This document shows positions 27,200 through 37,795 of a stretch of 64,000 nt of DNA, in pieces (the stretch's first letter is position 1; every line of letters starts with the position of its first letter). The stretch is from positions 122,536-186,535 of the forward strand of contig NZ_FQZF01000009.1 of NCBI RefSeq assembly GCF_900141905.1, read 5' to 3'. Made by a program: the position numbers and the translations under genes. The notes under the pieces were generated by a model that saw only the letters and a program-made list of their open reading frames with translations, had not been told where the DNA came from and did no database searches. Source of the stretch: Muricoccus roseus (lineage in GTDB: Bacteria; Pseudomonadota; Alphaproteobacteria; Acetobacterales; Acetobacteraceae).

Positions 27200-28102
27200 T
27201 CAGCGGCCCCTGGCGCGCGGATCCAGGGCGTCGCGCAGCCCGTCGCCCAGCAGGTTGAAGGCAAGCACGACGAGGAAGATGGCCAGGCCGGGATAGACCG
27301 CCATCCAGGGCGCCTGGGTGAGGAAGCGCTGGGCGGCGTTCAGCATCGACCCCCAGGAGGGATTCGGCGGCTGCTGCCCGAGGCCGAGGAAGGAGAGCGA
27401 GGCCTCGGCGATGATGGCCTCCGCGATGGACAGCGTCGCCTGGACCAGGAGCGGTGGCACGATATTCGGCAGCACATGCAGCACGGCGATTCGCCAGGGC
27501 GGGTTCCCGAGCGAGCGCGCGGCCTCCACCCATTCCGTCGCCTTCGCCTCCATCGCCATGCCGCGTGCCAGCCGCACGAAGATGGGGCTGGCGGAGATGG
27601 CGATGGCGAGCATCGCGTTCTCCAGCGCGGGGCCGAGGAAGGCGGCGAGCGCGATGGCGAGGATGAGGAAGGGCACGGAGAGCATCGCATCGGTGATGCG
27701 GGAGATGATCGTGTCCACCCATCCGCCGGCCAGGCCGGCGAGGAGGCCGAAGGGAACGCCGAGAAGCAGCGCGGCGGTGACGGAGAGCCCCCCCGCCATC
27801 AGCGAGGCGCGCGCGCCCCAGAGCACGCGGGAGAAGACGTCGCGCCCGTTCTCATCCGTGCCGAACCAGTGGAGGGCGGAGGGCGCGCGGCGGATGCGGG
27901 ACCAGGAGGTGGCGACGGGATCATAGGGCGCAATCCAGGGGGCCAGCAGCGCCGCCAGGACGAAGACGAGCACCACCACCAGCCCCAGCACGGCCAGGCG
28001 GTGCCGGAAGAAGCGGCGCAGCGCGCGGCGGCCGGGGCTGTCCGCGCGGGCGACGGCGGGGGCGCCGGCGGGGGCGACGGCGGGGGATGCGCTGGCGCTC
28101 AT
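27200..28102 (-). CDS. Dipeptide/oligopeptide ABC transporter permease (DppC/OppC type)
   Basis: A 300-residue permease. A long cytoplasmic N-terminus (about 35 residues) leads to the first helix LAVLGLVVVLVFVLAALLAPWIAPYDP, typical of DppC, followed by HWFGTDENGRDVFSRVLWGARASL. The coupling loop is EWVEAARSLGNPPWRIAVLHVLPN. It overlaps the DppB-type gene by ATGA at 28099-28102. It is the last gene of the operon 32630-27200. Confidence 0.94.
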   Translation of the reverse strand: MSASASPAVAPAGAPAVARADSPGRRALRRFFRHRLAVLGLVVVLVFVLAALLAPWIAPYDPVATSWSRIRRAPSALHWFGTDENGRDVFSRVLWGARASLMAGGLSVTAALLLGVPFGLLAGLAGGWVDTIISRITDAMLSVPFLILAIALAAFLGPALENAMLAIAISASPIFVRLARGMAMEAKATEWVEAARSLGNPPWRIAVLHVLPNIVPPLLVQATLSIAEAIIAEASLSFLGLGQQPPNPSWGSMLNAAQRFLTQAPWMAVYPGLAIFLVVLAFNLLGDGLRDALDPRARGR

Positions 28103-29046
28103 GCCACGCGCAGCCGCGGGTTGATGGCCATGTAGAGCAGGTCCCCGATGAGGGAGAGGGTGACGAAGATGAGCGCCGTCACCACCACCACCCCCTGCAC
28201 CACGGGGTAGTCGCGGTTGAACACGGCATCGACGATCAGCTTGCCGAAGCCGGGGATGGAGAAGATCTGCTCGGTCAGCACCGCGCCGGCCAGGAGGCGC
28301 CCCAGCTCGATGGTGCCGAGGGTGACGACGGGGATGAGGGCGTTGCGCAGCGCGTGGCGGCCGATCACCACGCGTTCCGGCAGCCCCTTGGCACGGGCGG
28401 TGCGGACATAGTCCTGCCCCAGCGCGCCGATCATCGCCGCGCGGGTGTGGCGCATGAACACGCCCGCGATCCCGCCGCCCAGGACGAAGGCGGGCATGAT
28501 GGTGGTGGCCAGGGATTGCCGCCAGTCCTCGGTGAGCGGGACGTAGCCGGAGGGCGGCAGCCAGCCGAGATTCACGCTGAACAGCAGGATCATCATGATC
28601 CCGAGCCAGAAGTTCGGCGTGGAGATGCCGGCGAGGGCGATGCCGTTCGCCGCCCAATCCGCCGGCCGGTCGCGATAGGCCGCGGAGACGATGCCGGCCG
28701 GCACGCCGATGACGACCGCGATGACGAAGGCCATGAGCCCGAGTTGCAGCGTGACGGGCAGCTTCTCCAGGATCAGCTCACCCACGGGCTGGCGGATGCG
28801 CCAGGAGAAGCCGAGATCCCCGTGCAGGAGGCGCCAGAGCCAGGCGCCGTATTGTTCCCAGAGCGGCCGGTCGAGCATCAGCTCCGCGCGGATCTCGGCC
28901 AGCACCTGGGGGTCTCCCCGCTCCTCCCCCGCCATGATGATGGCCGGGTCCCCCGGCATCAGCTGCTGGAGGGCGAAGATCAGGACCGAGAGGATCAGCA
29001 GGGTGGGGATGATCTGCCCCAGCCTGCGCAGCAGCCATCCCCACAT
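28099..29046 (-). CDS. Dipeptide/oligopeptide ABC transporter permease (DppB/OppB type)
   Basis: A 315-residue permease. N-terminal LLRRLGQIIPTLLILSVLIFALQQLMPGDPA is the DppB signature, and the coupling region DYVRTARAKGLPERVVIGRHALRNALIPV is intact. It forms the channel together with the DppC-type gene. Four bases separate it from the receptor gene. Confidence 0.95.
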   Translation of the reverse strand: MWGWLLRRLGQIIPTLLILSVLIFALQQLMPGDPAIIMAGEERGDPQVLAEIRAELMLDRPLWEQYGAWLWRLLHGDLGFSWRIRQPVGELILEKLPVTLQLGLMAFVIAVVIGVPAGIVSAAYRDRPADWAANGIALAGISTPNFWLGIMMILLFSVNLGWLPPSGYVPLTEDWRQSLATTIMPAFVLGGGIAGVFMRHTRAAMIGALGQDYVRTARAKGLPERVVIGRHALRNALIPVVTLGTIELGRLLAGAVLTEQIFSIPGFGKLIVDAVFNRDYPVVQGVVVVTALIFVTLSLIGDLLYMAINPRLRVA

Positions 29047-29050
29047 CGCG

Positions 29051-30568
29051 TCAGCGCAGCCGCACGCCCTGGAGGCGGATCAACCCGTCCGGCACCAGGG
29101 AGAAGCCCTGCAGGCGCGTGGTGTGCGCCACGATGGTCTTGGGGTGCCAGAGATAGCTGCGGGCGCGGTCCTGGGTGAGCGCGATCCCGAAGGCCTGGGC
29201 ATAGAGGGCGGTGCGCCTGGCCGGTTCGCTCTCCGCGCGGGCCTGGTCCAGCAGCGCGTCCACCTCGGGGTTGGCATACTTGCCGTCGTTCTGGGCACCT
29301 CGGCTGTGGAGGAAGGTCCAGACATTGCCGTCCGGGTCCGGGCGGCCGGACCAGCCGCTGAGATAGGCCTGGAAGTCGCCGCGCACCCCGGCCTGGAGGG
29401 CGGAGGCGAATTCGGTGGCGACGATCCGCAACTCGAAGCCCGCTTCCGCGGCCATAGACTGCATGACCTCGGCCGCCTGGCGCAGCTCGGGGCTGTTGGC
29501 GACCATCAGGTCCACGGTCACGGGGGTGCGGATGCCGGCCTCGCGCAGCAGGGCCTTGGCGCGGTCCACATTCCGCGCGGTCACGCGCAGGGCGCGCACA
29601 TGCATGGGCGAGGCCGGGGGGATGGGCTGGGAGGAGGGCGTGTGCAGCCCTTCATACACCACCTGGATCAGCGCCTCGCGGTCGATCGAGAGGTCGAAGG
29701 CCTCGCGCACCCGGCGGTCCTGGCCGATCGGCGACTGGGCGCGGGCCCCGTTGCCGATGTTGTAGATGATGCCCCAGTAGCCCAGCCCGTCCACCGTCGC
29801 GAGGCCGAGGCGCCGGTCGCGCCGGATGCCGGGCACGTCGCTCGGGCTGGTGACCTCAATCAGCTCCAGCGTGCCGGATTGCAGGTTGGCCAGGCGCGCC
29901 GTGCTGTCCGTGATGGGCTGGAAGGTGACGCGGTTGAAATGGATGTTCGCGGCGTTCCAGTAATTCGCGAAACGCTCGAGCACGATGCGGTCCTGCGCCA
30001 CGCGCTCGACGAAGCGGAAGGGGCCGGCGCAGACCGGGCGCGCGCCGAAGTCCCGCCCCGCCGCATCGGCCGCCTTGGGGCTGACGATCATGCCCGCGCG
30101 GTCCGTGAGCTGGCTGAGGAAGGGGGCGGAGGGCTGCTTCAGCCGCAGGCGCACCGTCAGCGGGTCCACCACCTCCACGGCCTCGAGATCCGTGATCTCG
30201 CCGCGGCGGAAGCTGCCCTGCATGGTCAGGTGGCGCATGAGGGAGAAGCGGACGGCCTCGGCGTCCATCCTCTCGCCGTCATGGAAGGTCACGCCGTCGC
30301 GCAGGGTGATGACGAGGGTCTTCGGATCCTCCCAGCGATGCCCGGTGGCGAGCTGCGGGACGATCTCCAGCTTGTCGTTGATGTCGAAGAGCTTGTCGCA
30401 GAGGCTGGCGAAGACGATGCGGCCGACGAAGCTGCGCGCCAGCGTCGGGTCCATGATGTCCGGGTCTTCGCGCAGGCCGATGCGCAGGTTCGGCAGGTTC
30501 TGCGCCTGCGCGGCCCCGGCGGAGAGGACCGCCGCCACGGCGAGGGGGGCGAGGAAGCGGGCTTTCAT
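29051..30568 (-). CDS. ABC transporter substrate-binding protein, peptide/nickel family 5
   Basis: A 505-residue periplasmic receptor with a clear Sec signal peptide ([22 protein letters not shown]). It opens with [37 protein letters not shown] and contains [21 protein letters not shown] and [11 protein letters not shown]. It is the receptor for the two permeases and two ATPases of this operon. The ligand may be a peptide or another solute, since the family is broad. The start overlaps the preceding ATPase gene (ATGA, 30565-30568). Confidence 0.93.
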   Translation of the reverse strand: MKARFLAPLAVAAVLSAGAAQAQNLPNLRIGLREDPDIMDPTLARSFVGRIVFASLCDKLFDINDKLEIVPQLATGHRWEDPKTLVITLRDGVTFHDGERMDAEAVRFSLMRHLTMQGSFRRGEITDLEAVEVVDPLTVRLRLKQPSAPFLSQLTDRAGMIVSPKAADAAGRDFGARPVCAGPFRFVERVAQDRIVLERFANYWNAANIHFNRVTFQPITDSTARLANLQSGTLELIEVTSPSDVPGIRRDRRLGLATVDGLGYWGIIYNIGNGARAQSPIGQDRRVREAFDLSIDREALIQVVYEGLHTPSSQPIPPASPMHVRALRVTARNVDRAKALLREAGIRTPVTVDLMVANSPELRQAAEVMQSMAAEAGFELRIVATEFASALQAGVRGDFQAYLSGWSGRPDPDGNVWTFLHSRGAQNDGKYANPEVDALLDQARAESEPARRTALYAQAFGIALTQDRARSYLWHPKTIVAHTTRLQGFSLVPDGLIRLQGVRLR

Positions 30569-31643
30569 GCGGCGGTTCCGATGCTGGCGCCCGAGGGGGG
30601 CTTGGGGGCGAAGAAGGACTGCAGCCGCGCGAGGCGCTCGCCGCCGGGCTGGTGCTCCGCGGCGGGGGCGACGGGCGGCAGCACGTCCTGGAAGTGGCAG
30701 GCGGCGCGATGGCCCGGCATGGCGGCGGTCGTGCCCGCCACCAGGGCCGGTTCCTGTTCCCGGCAGATCGGCTGGGCATGGGGGCAGCGCGTGTGGAAGC
30801 GGCAGGCGGCGGGCGGCGAGATGGGGCTGGGCAGGTCGCCCTGCAACGGCGCCGCCTTCGCTCCCCCGCCGGGCACGGAGGCCAGCAGCGCGCGCGTGTA
30901 GGGGTGCCGCGGCGTGGCGAAGAGCTGGCCGGCCGGCCCTTCCTCCACGATGCGGCCGAGATACATGACCACCACCCGGTCCGCGACATGCCGCACCACG
31001 CCGAGGTCATGGCTGATGAGGACGAAGGCGAGACGGAACTCGCGGATGAGGTCCTGCAGCAGGTTGATGACCTGGGCCTGCACCGAGACGTCGAGCGCGC
31101 TGACCGGCTCGTCGCCGACGATCAGTCGGGGGCCGCTGGCCAGGGCGCGGGCGATGGCGATGCGCTGGCGCTGCCCGCCGGAGAATTCATGCGGCCAGCG
31201 GTCGGCATGCTCGGGCCGCAGCCCGACGCGCGCGAGCAGTTCCTGCACCCGGCCGCGTTCCGCCGAGCGCGGCACGATGCCGTGCAGCCGCAGCGGCTCC
31301 CCCACGGCCTGGCCCACGGTCATGCGCGGGTCGAGGCTGGCATAGGGGTCCTGGAAGATCATCTGCATGTGCCGGCGCTGGCGGCGCAGCAGCGCGGGGG
31401 CCATGGCGCGCAGATCCTGCCCGGCGAAGCGGATGGCGCCGGCATCCGCTTCCTCCAGGCGCAGGGCGAGGCGGCCGAGGGTGGACTTGCCGCAGCCGCT
31501 TTCGCCGACGACGGCCAGCACCTCCCCCTCCTCCACCGAGAGCGAGACGCCATCCACCGCCCGCACCGCGCCGCGCCGGCGGCCGAGCGCGTCGCGCACG
31601 GGGAAGTGGCGGACAACACCTTCGAGCTCGAGCAGCGGTGCGC

Positions 31644-31647
<4 letters not shown>
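30565..31647 (-). CDS. Dipeptide ABC transporter ATP-binding protein (DppF type)
   Basis: A 360-residue ATPase. Walker [10 protein letters not shown], signature [13 protein letters not shown], Walker [13 protein letters not shown], switch ISHD. The C-terminal oligopeptide-transporter domain has the cysteine cluster [14 protein letters not shown], which in relatives may bind an iron-sulfur centre. About 40 extra residues follow ([17 protein letters not shown]...). GTG start at 31647, overlapping the upstream stop (GTGA). Confidence 0.94.
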
Positions 31648-32630
<983 letters not shown>

Positions 32631-32789
32631 CGCCGCATTCCCTGCCGGCCTGCACAGGCACGCGTTCGTGGTGTCACCGGCCGCCCATCCCCCCTGCCCC
32701 GCATCCGCCGGCCCCGCGAAGCGGCGCCGAGAGAGTAGGTTGCGGGTTTCGCAATCGTCATGCCAGCCGGAAAACAAAGGGGCAGGACA

Positions 32790-33023
32790 GGGAGGGCTCC
32801 GCCCTCCACCCGCCAAAGGCCTGAGGCCCTTGGAACCCCATCGAACTGCCGTGGATACCGTTGATCGGCGGGGTCGCTGGTGGCCGGTGCTTTTCCGGCC
32901 CTTGCAGTCGCCTCGGGTCCATGACCCGAGGCGCACCGTCAGCTGAGTGATTCCAAACTTCTAAAAGAAGATGATGGTGAGGGGTCCGGGGAGAGGAAGA
33001 ATTCCTTCTTCCTCTCCCCGGGA
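32790..33023 (-). repeat. Structured intergenic element, copy 3 (type A)
   Basis: Leading hairpin about 32986-33021 (16-bp stem, GGAA loop on the minus strand), 34 nt after the stop of the GntR gene at 33056. Second hairpin 32910-32932 (10 bp). Third 32813-32833 (9 bp with one G-U pair on the minus strand). Fourth 32792-32806 (6 bp). It accounts for most of the 425-bp gap 32631-33055. It is the only copy not near a second gene end; upstream on its right is the GntR gene, and the dipeptide ABC operon starts to its left. Confidence 0.87.
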
Positions 33024-33055
33024 CAAACCATCAGCCCAGAATGGGCAAGGCAGTA

Positions 33056-33745
33056 TCAACCGGCCAGCGGAGCCGGGGCCTCCTCAGCCGGAGCGGCGAT
33101 CAGGCGCAGCAGGTCGCGCTTCACCTCCAGCACATGGCGCCGGGTGAAGCGCGCCGCCTCTTCGGCCGCGCCGCGGCGGCAGATGTCGAGAAGCTCGGCA
33201 TGCTCGGCCTTCGCGCGCTCGGTGCCGTCGGCGACGGCAAGCTGCAGGCGGGTGTAGCGGTCCGTGTTCGCCAGCAGGGTGCGGACCATCGCCAGGGTTT
33301 GGACCCGGCCCGCGGGACGGTAGAGGGCCAGGTGGTATTCGGTGTTCAGCTCGCCCCATGCGTTCAGGTCCGCCCGGTCGATCGCGGCGGAATAGTCCAC
33401 CAGGATTCGCTCGGCTTCTGCGATATCGGAGGGTCCGATCCGTGGCACGGCGCGCCGGATCAGGTCCGGCTCCAGCAGCGCCCGCAGGTCGAACAGCTCC
33501 GCGATCTCCTCCGGGGAGAGGGAGCTGACGACGGCGCCGCGATGGGCGTGGATCGTCACCAGCCCTTCGGCGGCGAGCTGGCGGAAGGCTTCGCGCACGG
33601 GGATGCGGCTGATGCCGAATTCCTCGGCCAGCGCGTCCTGGCGCAGCGCCTCGCCTTCCCGGAACTCGCCGGAGAGGATGCGGCGCCGCAACTCGTCGGT
33701 GGCCGATTCCACCACCGTCTGCCGTTGCAGCTTGCGCCCAGCCAC
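33056..33745 (-). CDS. GntR family regulator with FCD domain (FadR subfamily)
   Basis: A 229-residue regulator. Winged helix VVESATDELRRRILSGEFREGEALRQDALAEEFGISRIPVREAFRQLAAEGLV, then an all-helical FCD effector domain with metal-type residues (E..D at ALLEPDLIRRA, and H in TEYHLALY, AKAEHAELL and RRHVLEV). GTG start at 33745, two bases after the upstream stop. It is the last gene of the operon running from 37672. It probably controls this importer and the divergent hydroxyproline genes through the dyad at 37745-37760; that link is inferred. Confidence 0.9.
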   Translation of the reverse strand: MAGRKLQRQTVVESATDELRRRILSGEFREGEALRQDALAEEFGISRIPVREAFRQLAAEGLVTIHAHRGAVVSSLSPEEIAELFDLRALLEPDLIRRAVPRIGPSDIAEAERILVDYSAAIDRADLNAWGELNTEYHLALYRPAGRVQTLAMVRTLLANTDRYTRLQLAVADGTERAKAEHAELLDICRRGAAEEAARFTRRHVLEVKRDLLRLIAAPAEEAPAPLAG

Positions 33746-33747
33746 CC

Positions 33748-34614
33748 TCAGGCCGCCTTGTAGCGGCGCTGCACGAAGGCGCTGGAGGCGGCCGTGAGCG
33801 TGAGGGTGGTCACCATCAGGATGAAGGCGATGGCGGCCGCGAAGGGCCAGTTGTTGTTCACCGCATATTCCCGGAACAGCATGGGCGCCATCATCTGGAA
33901 ACGCGCGCCGCCCAGCAGCAGCGGCGTGGCATAGGCGTTCATCGCGAGGATGAAGACGAGCACCCCGCCGGTCGCCAGCCCGGGCAGGGCCAGCGGCAGC
34001 ACCACGTGCCAGAAGCGGCGGGAGGGGTCGGCGCCGAGGCTGTCGGCGGCTTCCTCCACACGCGCATCGATGCCCTCGATCACGCTCTGCAGCGTCAGCA
34101 CCATGTAGGGCAGGTTGATGGAGAGAATGCCGACCACCACGGCGAAGGGCGTGTAGAGCAGCGGGAAGCTGGAGCCGGGCGAGAGGGCGGCGACCGTGCT
34201 GTCCACCAGCCCGCCGCGCCCCAGCACGCCCATCCAGCCCAGCGCGCGCACGGTGCTGCCGATGAAGAGCGGCAGGATGACCAGCAGCACGCCCACCGAC
34301 TTCCACCGGCTCTGCGACCGCGCCAGCCGGTAGGCGATGGGAAAGCCCAGCACGAGGCACAGCACCGTCGTCACCAGCGCGATCCACAGCGTGGTCCAGA
34401 GCACCCCGGTGTAGAAGGGGTCGTAGAAGAAGCGCAGGTAGTTCTCGGGCGTCAGGGCCTCGACCATGAAGTTCGTGCGGTCGTAGCGGTTGAGGCTGTA
34501 GCGCGCGAGCAGGAGCAGGGGCGTGACCAGCGCCCCCATCACCAGGAAGGTGGCCGGGCCGATCAGCAGCCCGGCCGTCAGGCCCGTGGTCCGGCGCTTG
34601 GAGGGACGGCTCAT
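33748..34614 (-). CDS. ABC transporter permease (PotB-like)
   Basis: A 288-residue permease with six hydrophobic segments. It shows LVTPLLLLARYSLNRYD near the start and the coupling loop EEAADSLGADPSRRFWHVVLPL. ATG 34614 overlaps the receptor stop (ATGA). With the permease at 36797 it would make the channel of a polyamine-type importer. Confidence 0.92.
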   Translation of the reverse strand: MSRPSKRRTTGLTAGLLIGPATFLVMGALVTPLLLLARYSLNRYDRTNFMVEALTPENYLRFFYDPFYTGVLWTTLWIALVTTVLCLVLGFPIAYRLARSQSRWKSVGVLLVILPLFIGSTVRALGWMGVLGRGGLVDSTVAALSPGSSFPLLYTPFAVVVGILSINLPYMVLTLQSVIEGIDARVEEAADSLGADPSRRFWHVVLPLALPGLATGGVLVFILAMNAYATPLLLGGARFQMMAPMLFREYAVNNNWPFAAAIAFILMVTTLTLTAASSAFVQRRYKAA

Positions 34615-35663
34615 CGCCCGTCCAACAGCCGGCGCCACCAGTCATTCAGGTCGTCGCGCGCGGCGGCAAGCTTGGCGTAGTCCGGCGCCACCAGCTTCGG
34701 CTTGGGCTCGGGCAGGGCCAGGCGCTGGGCCACCTCGCCTTCCAGCGTCGCCTGGCTGCTGGTGGGCAGGTAGCCCATGCTGTCGGCGAAGCCGCGCTGG
34801 GCGGAGGGCTCCAGCATGGCGTTGAGATAGGCGAAGGCGGCGGTCTTGTTGGGCGCGTTCTTCGGCACGCTCATGGAGGAGACGTAGACGATGCTGCCTT
34901 CCTTCGGGAAGGAGCTCTGCACCGAGACGCCGGCCTTCTGCCAGAAGATGGTGCGCGCCTGCCAGACCGGCCCGACATCGATCTCGCCCGAGCGCAGGGC
35001 GGGGGCGAAGGCGTCGGTCACGGTGTAGGTCTTGTTGCCGTCGCGGACCAGCTTCTCCAGGTCCGGCTTCGCCGCCGCGAAGTTGGAGGCATCGCCGGTT
35101 TTCGCCAGGGCAGCGGCCATGACGATGTAGATGAAGCTGTTGTCCAGCAGCCCGACCTTGCCCTTATAGCGGTCGGCCATCAGGTCGGCGAAGGCGGTGG
35201 GCGGCTGCTGCACGCGCTCGGTGTTGTAGATGAAGATCTGCGGGCTGAAGATGTGCGGCAGGGCGTAGTTCGTGCGCAGCTCCGGCAGCACGTACTTCAT
35301 GTTGGGCACCTTGCCCTCGTCCAGCGGCTCCAGCAGCCCCGCCTCGTTCAGGTCGTAGGACTGCGGGGCCTGGGCGCAGATGATGTCCACATTGCCGCGC
35401 GGCAGGCGGCGCTGGGCGATGAGCTTGGCGACGCGCGCCGGCTCCGTGCCCACATCCTGCGTCACCTCGATGTTCTTCGGCGCGAGCAGGGGCTGGTCGA
35501 TATTGCTGCCCAGCAGGCGGGCGTAGTCACCGCCCCAGGTGCTGACCACGAGCCGGCCGGAGGCCTGGGCACGCGCCACATGGGGCATGAAGGGCAGCGC
35601 GGCGGCCGCGGCGCCCAGGCCGAGAAGCTGTCGGCGCGAGGCGCCTGGTTGCCGGTCGGTCAT
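34611..35663 (-). CDS. ABC transporter substrate-binding protein (PotD-like)
   Basis: A 350-residue periplasmic receptor with a Tat-like leader (SRRQLLGLGAAAAALPFMPHVARAQA). The mature chain begins LVVSTWGGDYARLLGSNI, as in spermidine/putrescine-type receptors, and has GEIDVGPVWQARTIFW. The start at 35663 has AGGAG upstream. Divergent hydroxyproline genes suggest hydroxyproline, its betaine or a small conjugate as ligand rather than a polyamine. Confidence 0.9.
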   Translation of the reverse strand: MTDRQPGASRRQLLGLGAAAAALPFMPHVARAQASGRLVVSTWGGDYARLLGSNIDQPLLAPKNIEVTQDVGTEPARVAKLIAQRRLPRGNVDIICAQAPQSYDLNEAGLLEPLDEGKVPNMKYVLPELRTNYALPHIFSPQIFIYNTERVQQPPTAFADLMADRYKGKVGLLDNSFIYIVMAAALAKTGDASNFAAAKPDLEKLVRDGNKTYTVTDAFAPALRSGEIDVGPVWQARTIFWQKAGVSVQSSFPKEGSIVYVSSMSVPKNAPNKTAAFAYLNAMLEPSAQRGFADSMGYLPTSSQATLEGEVAQRLALPEPKPKLVAPDYAKLAAARDDLNDWWRRLLDGR

Positions 35664-35696
35664 GTTGGGCTCCTTCATCGGGGGTTCAGGCGGGGG

Positions 35697-36797
35697 TCAG
35701 GCAGGAACAGGGGTGCGGGCGGCCAGCGGCGCGCCGGCGGAATCGAAGAGGCGTTCACTGGCCGGGTCCCAGGCGATGCCGGCCCGGTCCCCCGCGGCGA
35801 AGCGGCGGGCGGCGCCGCCATCCGTCGGGTCGTGCAGGATCAGCCGCGTGCCGTCCGGCAGCACCAGCAGCACCTCGATATGGGCGCCGACATAGGTGGC
35901 ATCCTCGACGGTCGCGACCACGCGCGCCCCGGCGTCCTCAGGGCCGCAAAGCCGCACCCGCTCGGGCCGGATGGCCAGGGTGCAGGGGCCGGTGGCGGTA
36001 TAGCCTCCGGCCAGGCGGATGGCGCCGCCGCCGGGCAGCATCAGCCGCTCCCCCTCGGCCAGTTCCCCGGGGATGAGGTTGCTGTGGCCGATGAAGCGCG
36101 CCACGAAGGGGTTGGCGGGGCGCTCGTACAGCTCCTCCTGCGTGCCTACCTGCTGCACGGCACCCTCGTTCATCACCACCAGCCGGTCGGCCATCATCAT
36201 GGCCTCGTCCTGGTCATGCGTGACCATCAGCGCCGTCAGCCCCGCCGCGCGCTGGAGCCCGCGGATCTCGCGCGCCACCTGCTGGCGGAGATTGGCGTCC
36301 AGGTTCGAAAGCGGCTCGTCCAGCAGCAGCACCTTCGGGCGGATGGCGAGCGCGCGGGCGAGCGCGACGCGCTGCTGCTGCCCGCCCGAGAGCTGGCGGG
36401 GATAGCGGTCGGCCATGGAGGCCAGCTTCACCATCTCCAACGTCTCTGCCAGCCGGGCCTCCACCTCCGCCTTCGGCAGCTTGCGCATGCGCAGGCCGAA
36501 GGTGACGTTCTGGGCCACGGTCATGTGCGGAAACAGGGCGTAGCTCTGGAACACCATGCCCATTTCGCGCCGGTAGGGGGGGAGCCCCGCATAGTCCCGC
36601 CCTTCCAGCAGGATGCGGCCTTCGCTCGCCTCCACGAAGCCCGCGACCATGCGCAGCGTTGTCGTCTTGCCGCAGCCGGAGGGGCCGAGCAGGACGAGCA
36701 TTTCGCCCTGCCGCACATCCAGGTTCACGTCCTGCACGGCGGTGCTGGCGCCGAAGCGCTTGGTCAGCCCCTCGATTCGGAGATAGGTGTCGCTCAT
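35697..36797 (-). CDS. ABC transporter ATP-binding protein (PotA-like)
   Basis: A 366-residue ATPase. Walker A GPSGCGKTTT, signature LSGGQQQRVALAR, Walker B LLLDEPLSNLD, switch THDQ. The C-terminal part (about 245-366) is a TOBE-type domain. Its start shares one base with the permease stop (TGATG at 36795-36799). Confidence 0.94.
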   Translation of the reverse strand: MSDTYLRIEGLTKRFGASTAVQDVNLDVRQGEMLVLLGPSGCGKTTTLRMVAGFVEASEGRILLEGRDYAGLPPYRREMGMVFQSYALFPHMTVAQNVTFGLRMRKLPKAEVEARLAETLEMVKLASMADRYPRQLSGGQQQRVALARALAIRPKVLLLDEPLSNLDANLRQQVAREIRGLQRAAGLTALMVTHDQDEAMMMADRLVVMNEGAVQQVGTQEELYERPANPFVARFIGHSNLIPGELAEGERLMLPGGGAIRLAGGYTATGPCTLAIRPERVRLCGPEDAGARVVATVEDATYVGAHIEVLLVLPDGTRLILHDPTDGGAARRFAAGDRAGIAWDPASERLFDSAGAPLAARTPVPA

Positions 36798-37672
36798 CAG
36801 ACGATCCGGCTCAGCTTCACATAGCGGTCCAGCAGCAGCAGCAGCCCGGCGATGACGAGGGTTTGCACCATCACCACCGCCGCCACCAGCGGATCGACCT
36901 TGTATTCCAGGTATTGCAGCACGGAGATCGGCAGCGTCGTCTGCCCCGGCGCGATCAGGAACAGCGTCATCTCGATATTCTCGAAGGAGACGATGAAGGC
37001 GAAGAGCGCGGCGGCCACGATGCCCTGGCGCATCATCGGCAGCGTCACGCGCCACAGCACGGACCAGGGCCGGGCGCCGAGATTTGCCGCCGCCTCTTCC
37101 ACCGAGCGGTCAAGCCCCACGAGGTTGGCGACGCAGAGCCGGATGACCCAGGGCACGGTGATGAGCAGATGCGCCAGCACCAGCACGAGGTCGGAGCCGA
37201 TCAACGGCACCTCGGTCGCGATCTCCGTCTCCACCACCAGCACGTAGATGGAGAGGCCGATCACCACGCCCGGCACCGTCAGCGGCGAGAGCAGCAGCAC
37301 GTTCAGCAGGCCGCGGCCGAGGAAGCGGTAGCGCACCAGGGCGAGGCTGGCGGGGATGCCGAGCGCCAGGCTGCCCAGCGTCGCCATGGCGGCGATGCGG
37401 AGGCTGGTGCCCAGCGCGTCGCCGAAGCGCGGGAATTCGAGGATCCGGGCATACCAGGAGACGGAGTAGCCCGAGGGCGGGAAGACTACGACCGCGTCGC
37501 GGAACAGGCTGATATAGGCCGTCATCACCAGGGGCACGGCCATGGCCAGCACCCCCGTGGCGATCAGCCCCCAGACGAGCACCGCCGCGGCCGAGACGCG
37601 GCGATGCACCACCGCCGGCGTGCTGGCGCGCGCCGGTGCCGCCCCCTCTGACGCTGCCGCGATTCCTGCCAA
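36797..37672 (-). CDS. ABC transporter permease (PotC-like), TTG start
   Basis: A 291-residue permease. A cytoplasmic N-terminus of about 28 residues precedes VLVWGLIATGVLAMAVPLVMTAYISLF; the coupling loop EEAAANLGARPWSVLWRVTLPMM is intact. The only reasonable start is TTG at 37672, with GGAGAGGTGGA just upstream, because a stop lies 5 codons further up. It is the first gene of the leftward operon and is divergent from the hydroxyproline genes. Confidence 0.88.
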   Translation of the reverse strand: MAGIAAASEGAAPARASTPAVVHRRVSAAAVLVWGLIATGVLAMAVPLVMTAYISLFRDAVVVFPPSGYSVSWYARILEFPRFGDALGTSLRIAAMATLGSLALGIPASLALVRYRFLGRGLLNVLLLSPLTVPGVVIGLSIYVLVVETEIATEVPLIGSDLVLVLAHLLITVPWVIRLCVANLVGLDRSVEEAAANLGARPWSVLWRVTLPMMRQGIVAAALFAFIVSFENIEMTLFLIAPGQTTLPISVLQYLEYKVDPLVAAVVMVQTLVIAGLLLLLDRYVKLSRIV

Positions 37673-37744
37673 TCCACCTCTCCGTCAGCACCGCCTCGGC
37701 GGGTTCGTTCATGCAAGCGGCAAGCCATGCGGACTGTCAATTGG

Positions 37745-37760
37745 ATAAAATGTCCTTTAT
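37745..37760. promoter_or_regulatory. Dyad and possible promoter in the divergent hydroxyproline control region
   Basis: ATAAA (37745-37749) and TTTAT (37756-37760) form an inverted repeat around ATGTCC, in an AT-rich patch within the 123-bp divergent region 37673-37795. A weak rightward promoter (CTGTCA at 37734-37739, TATAGG at 37758-37763, 18-base spacer) overlaps it. The placement suits a GntR/FCD repressor, for example the one encoded at 33056. Confidence 0.4.
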
Positions 37761-37795
37761 AGGCGTCGGGCCGTGCCGCAAGGGATTGCTCGCCG

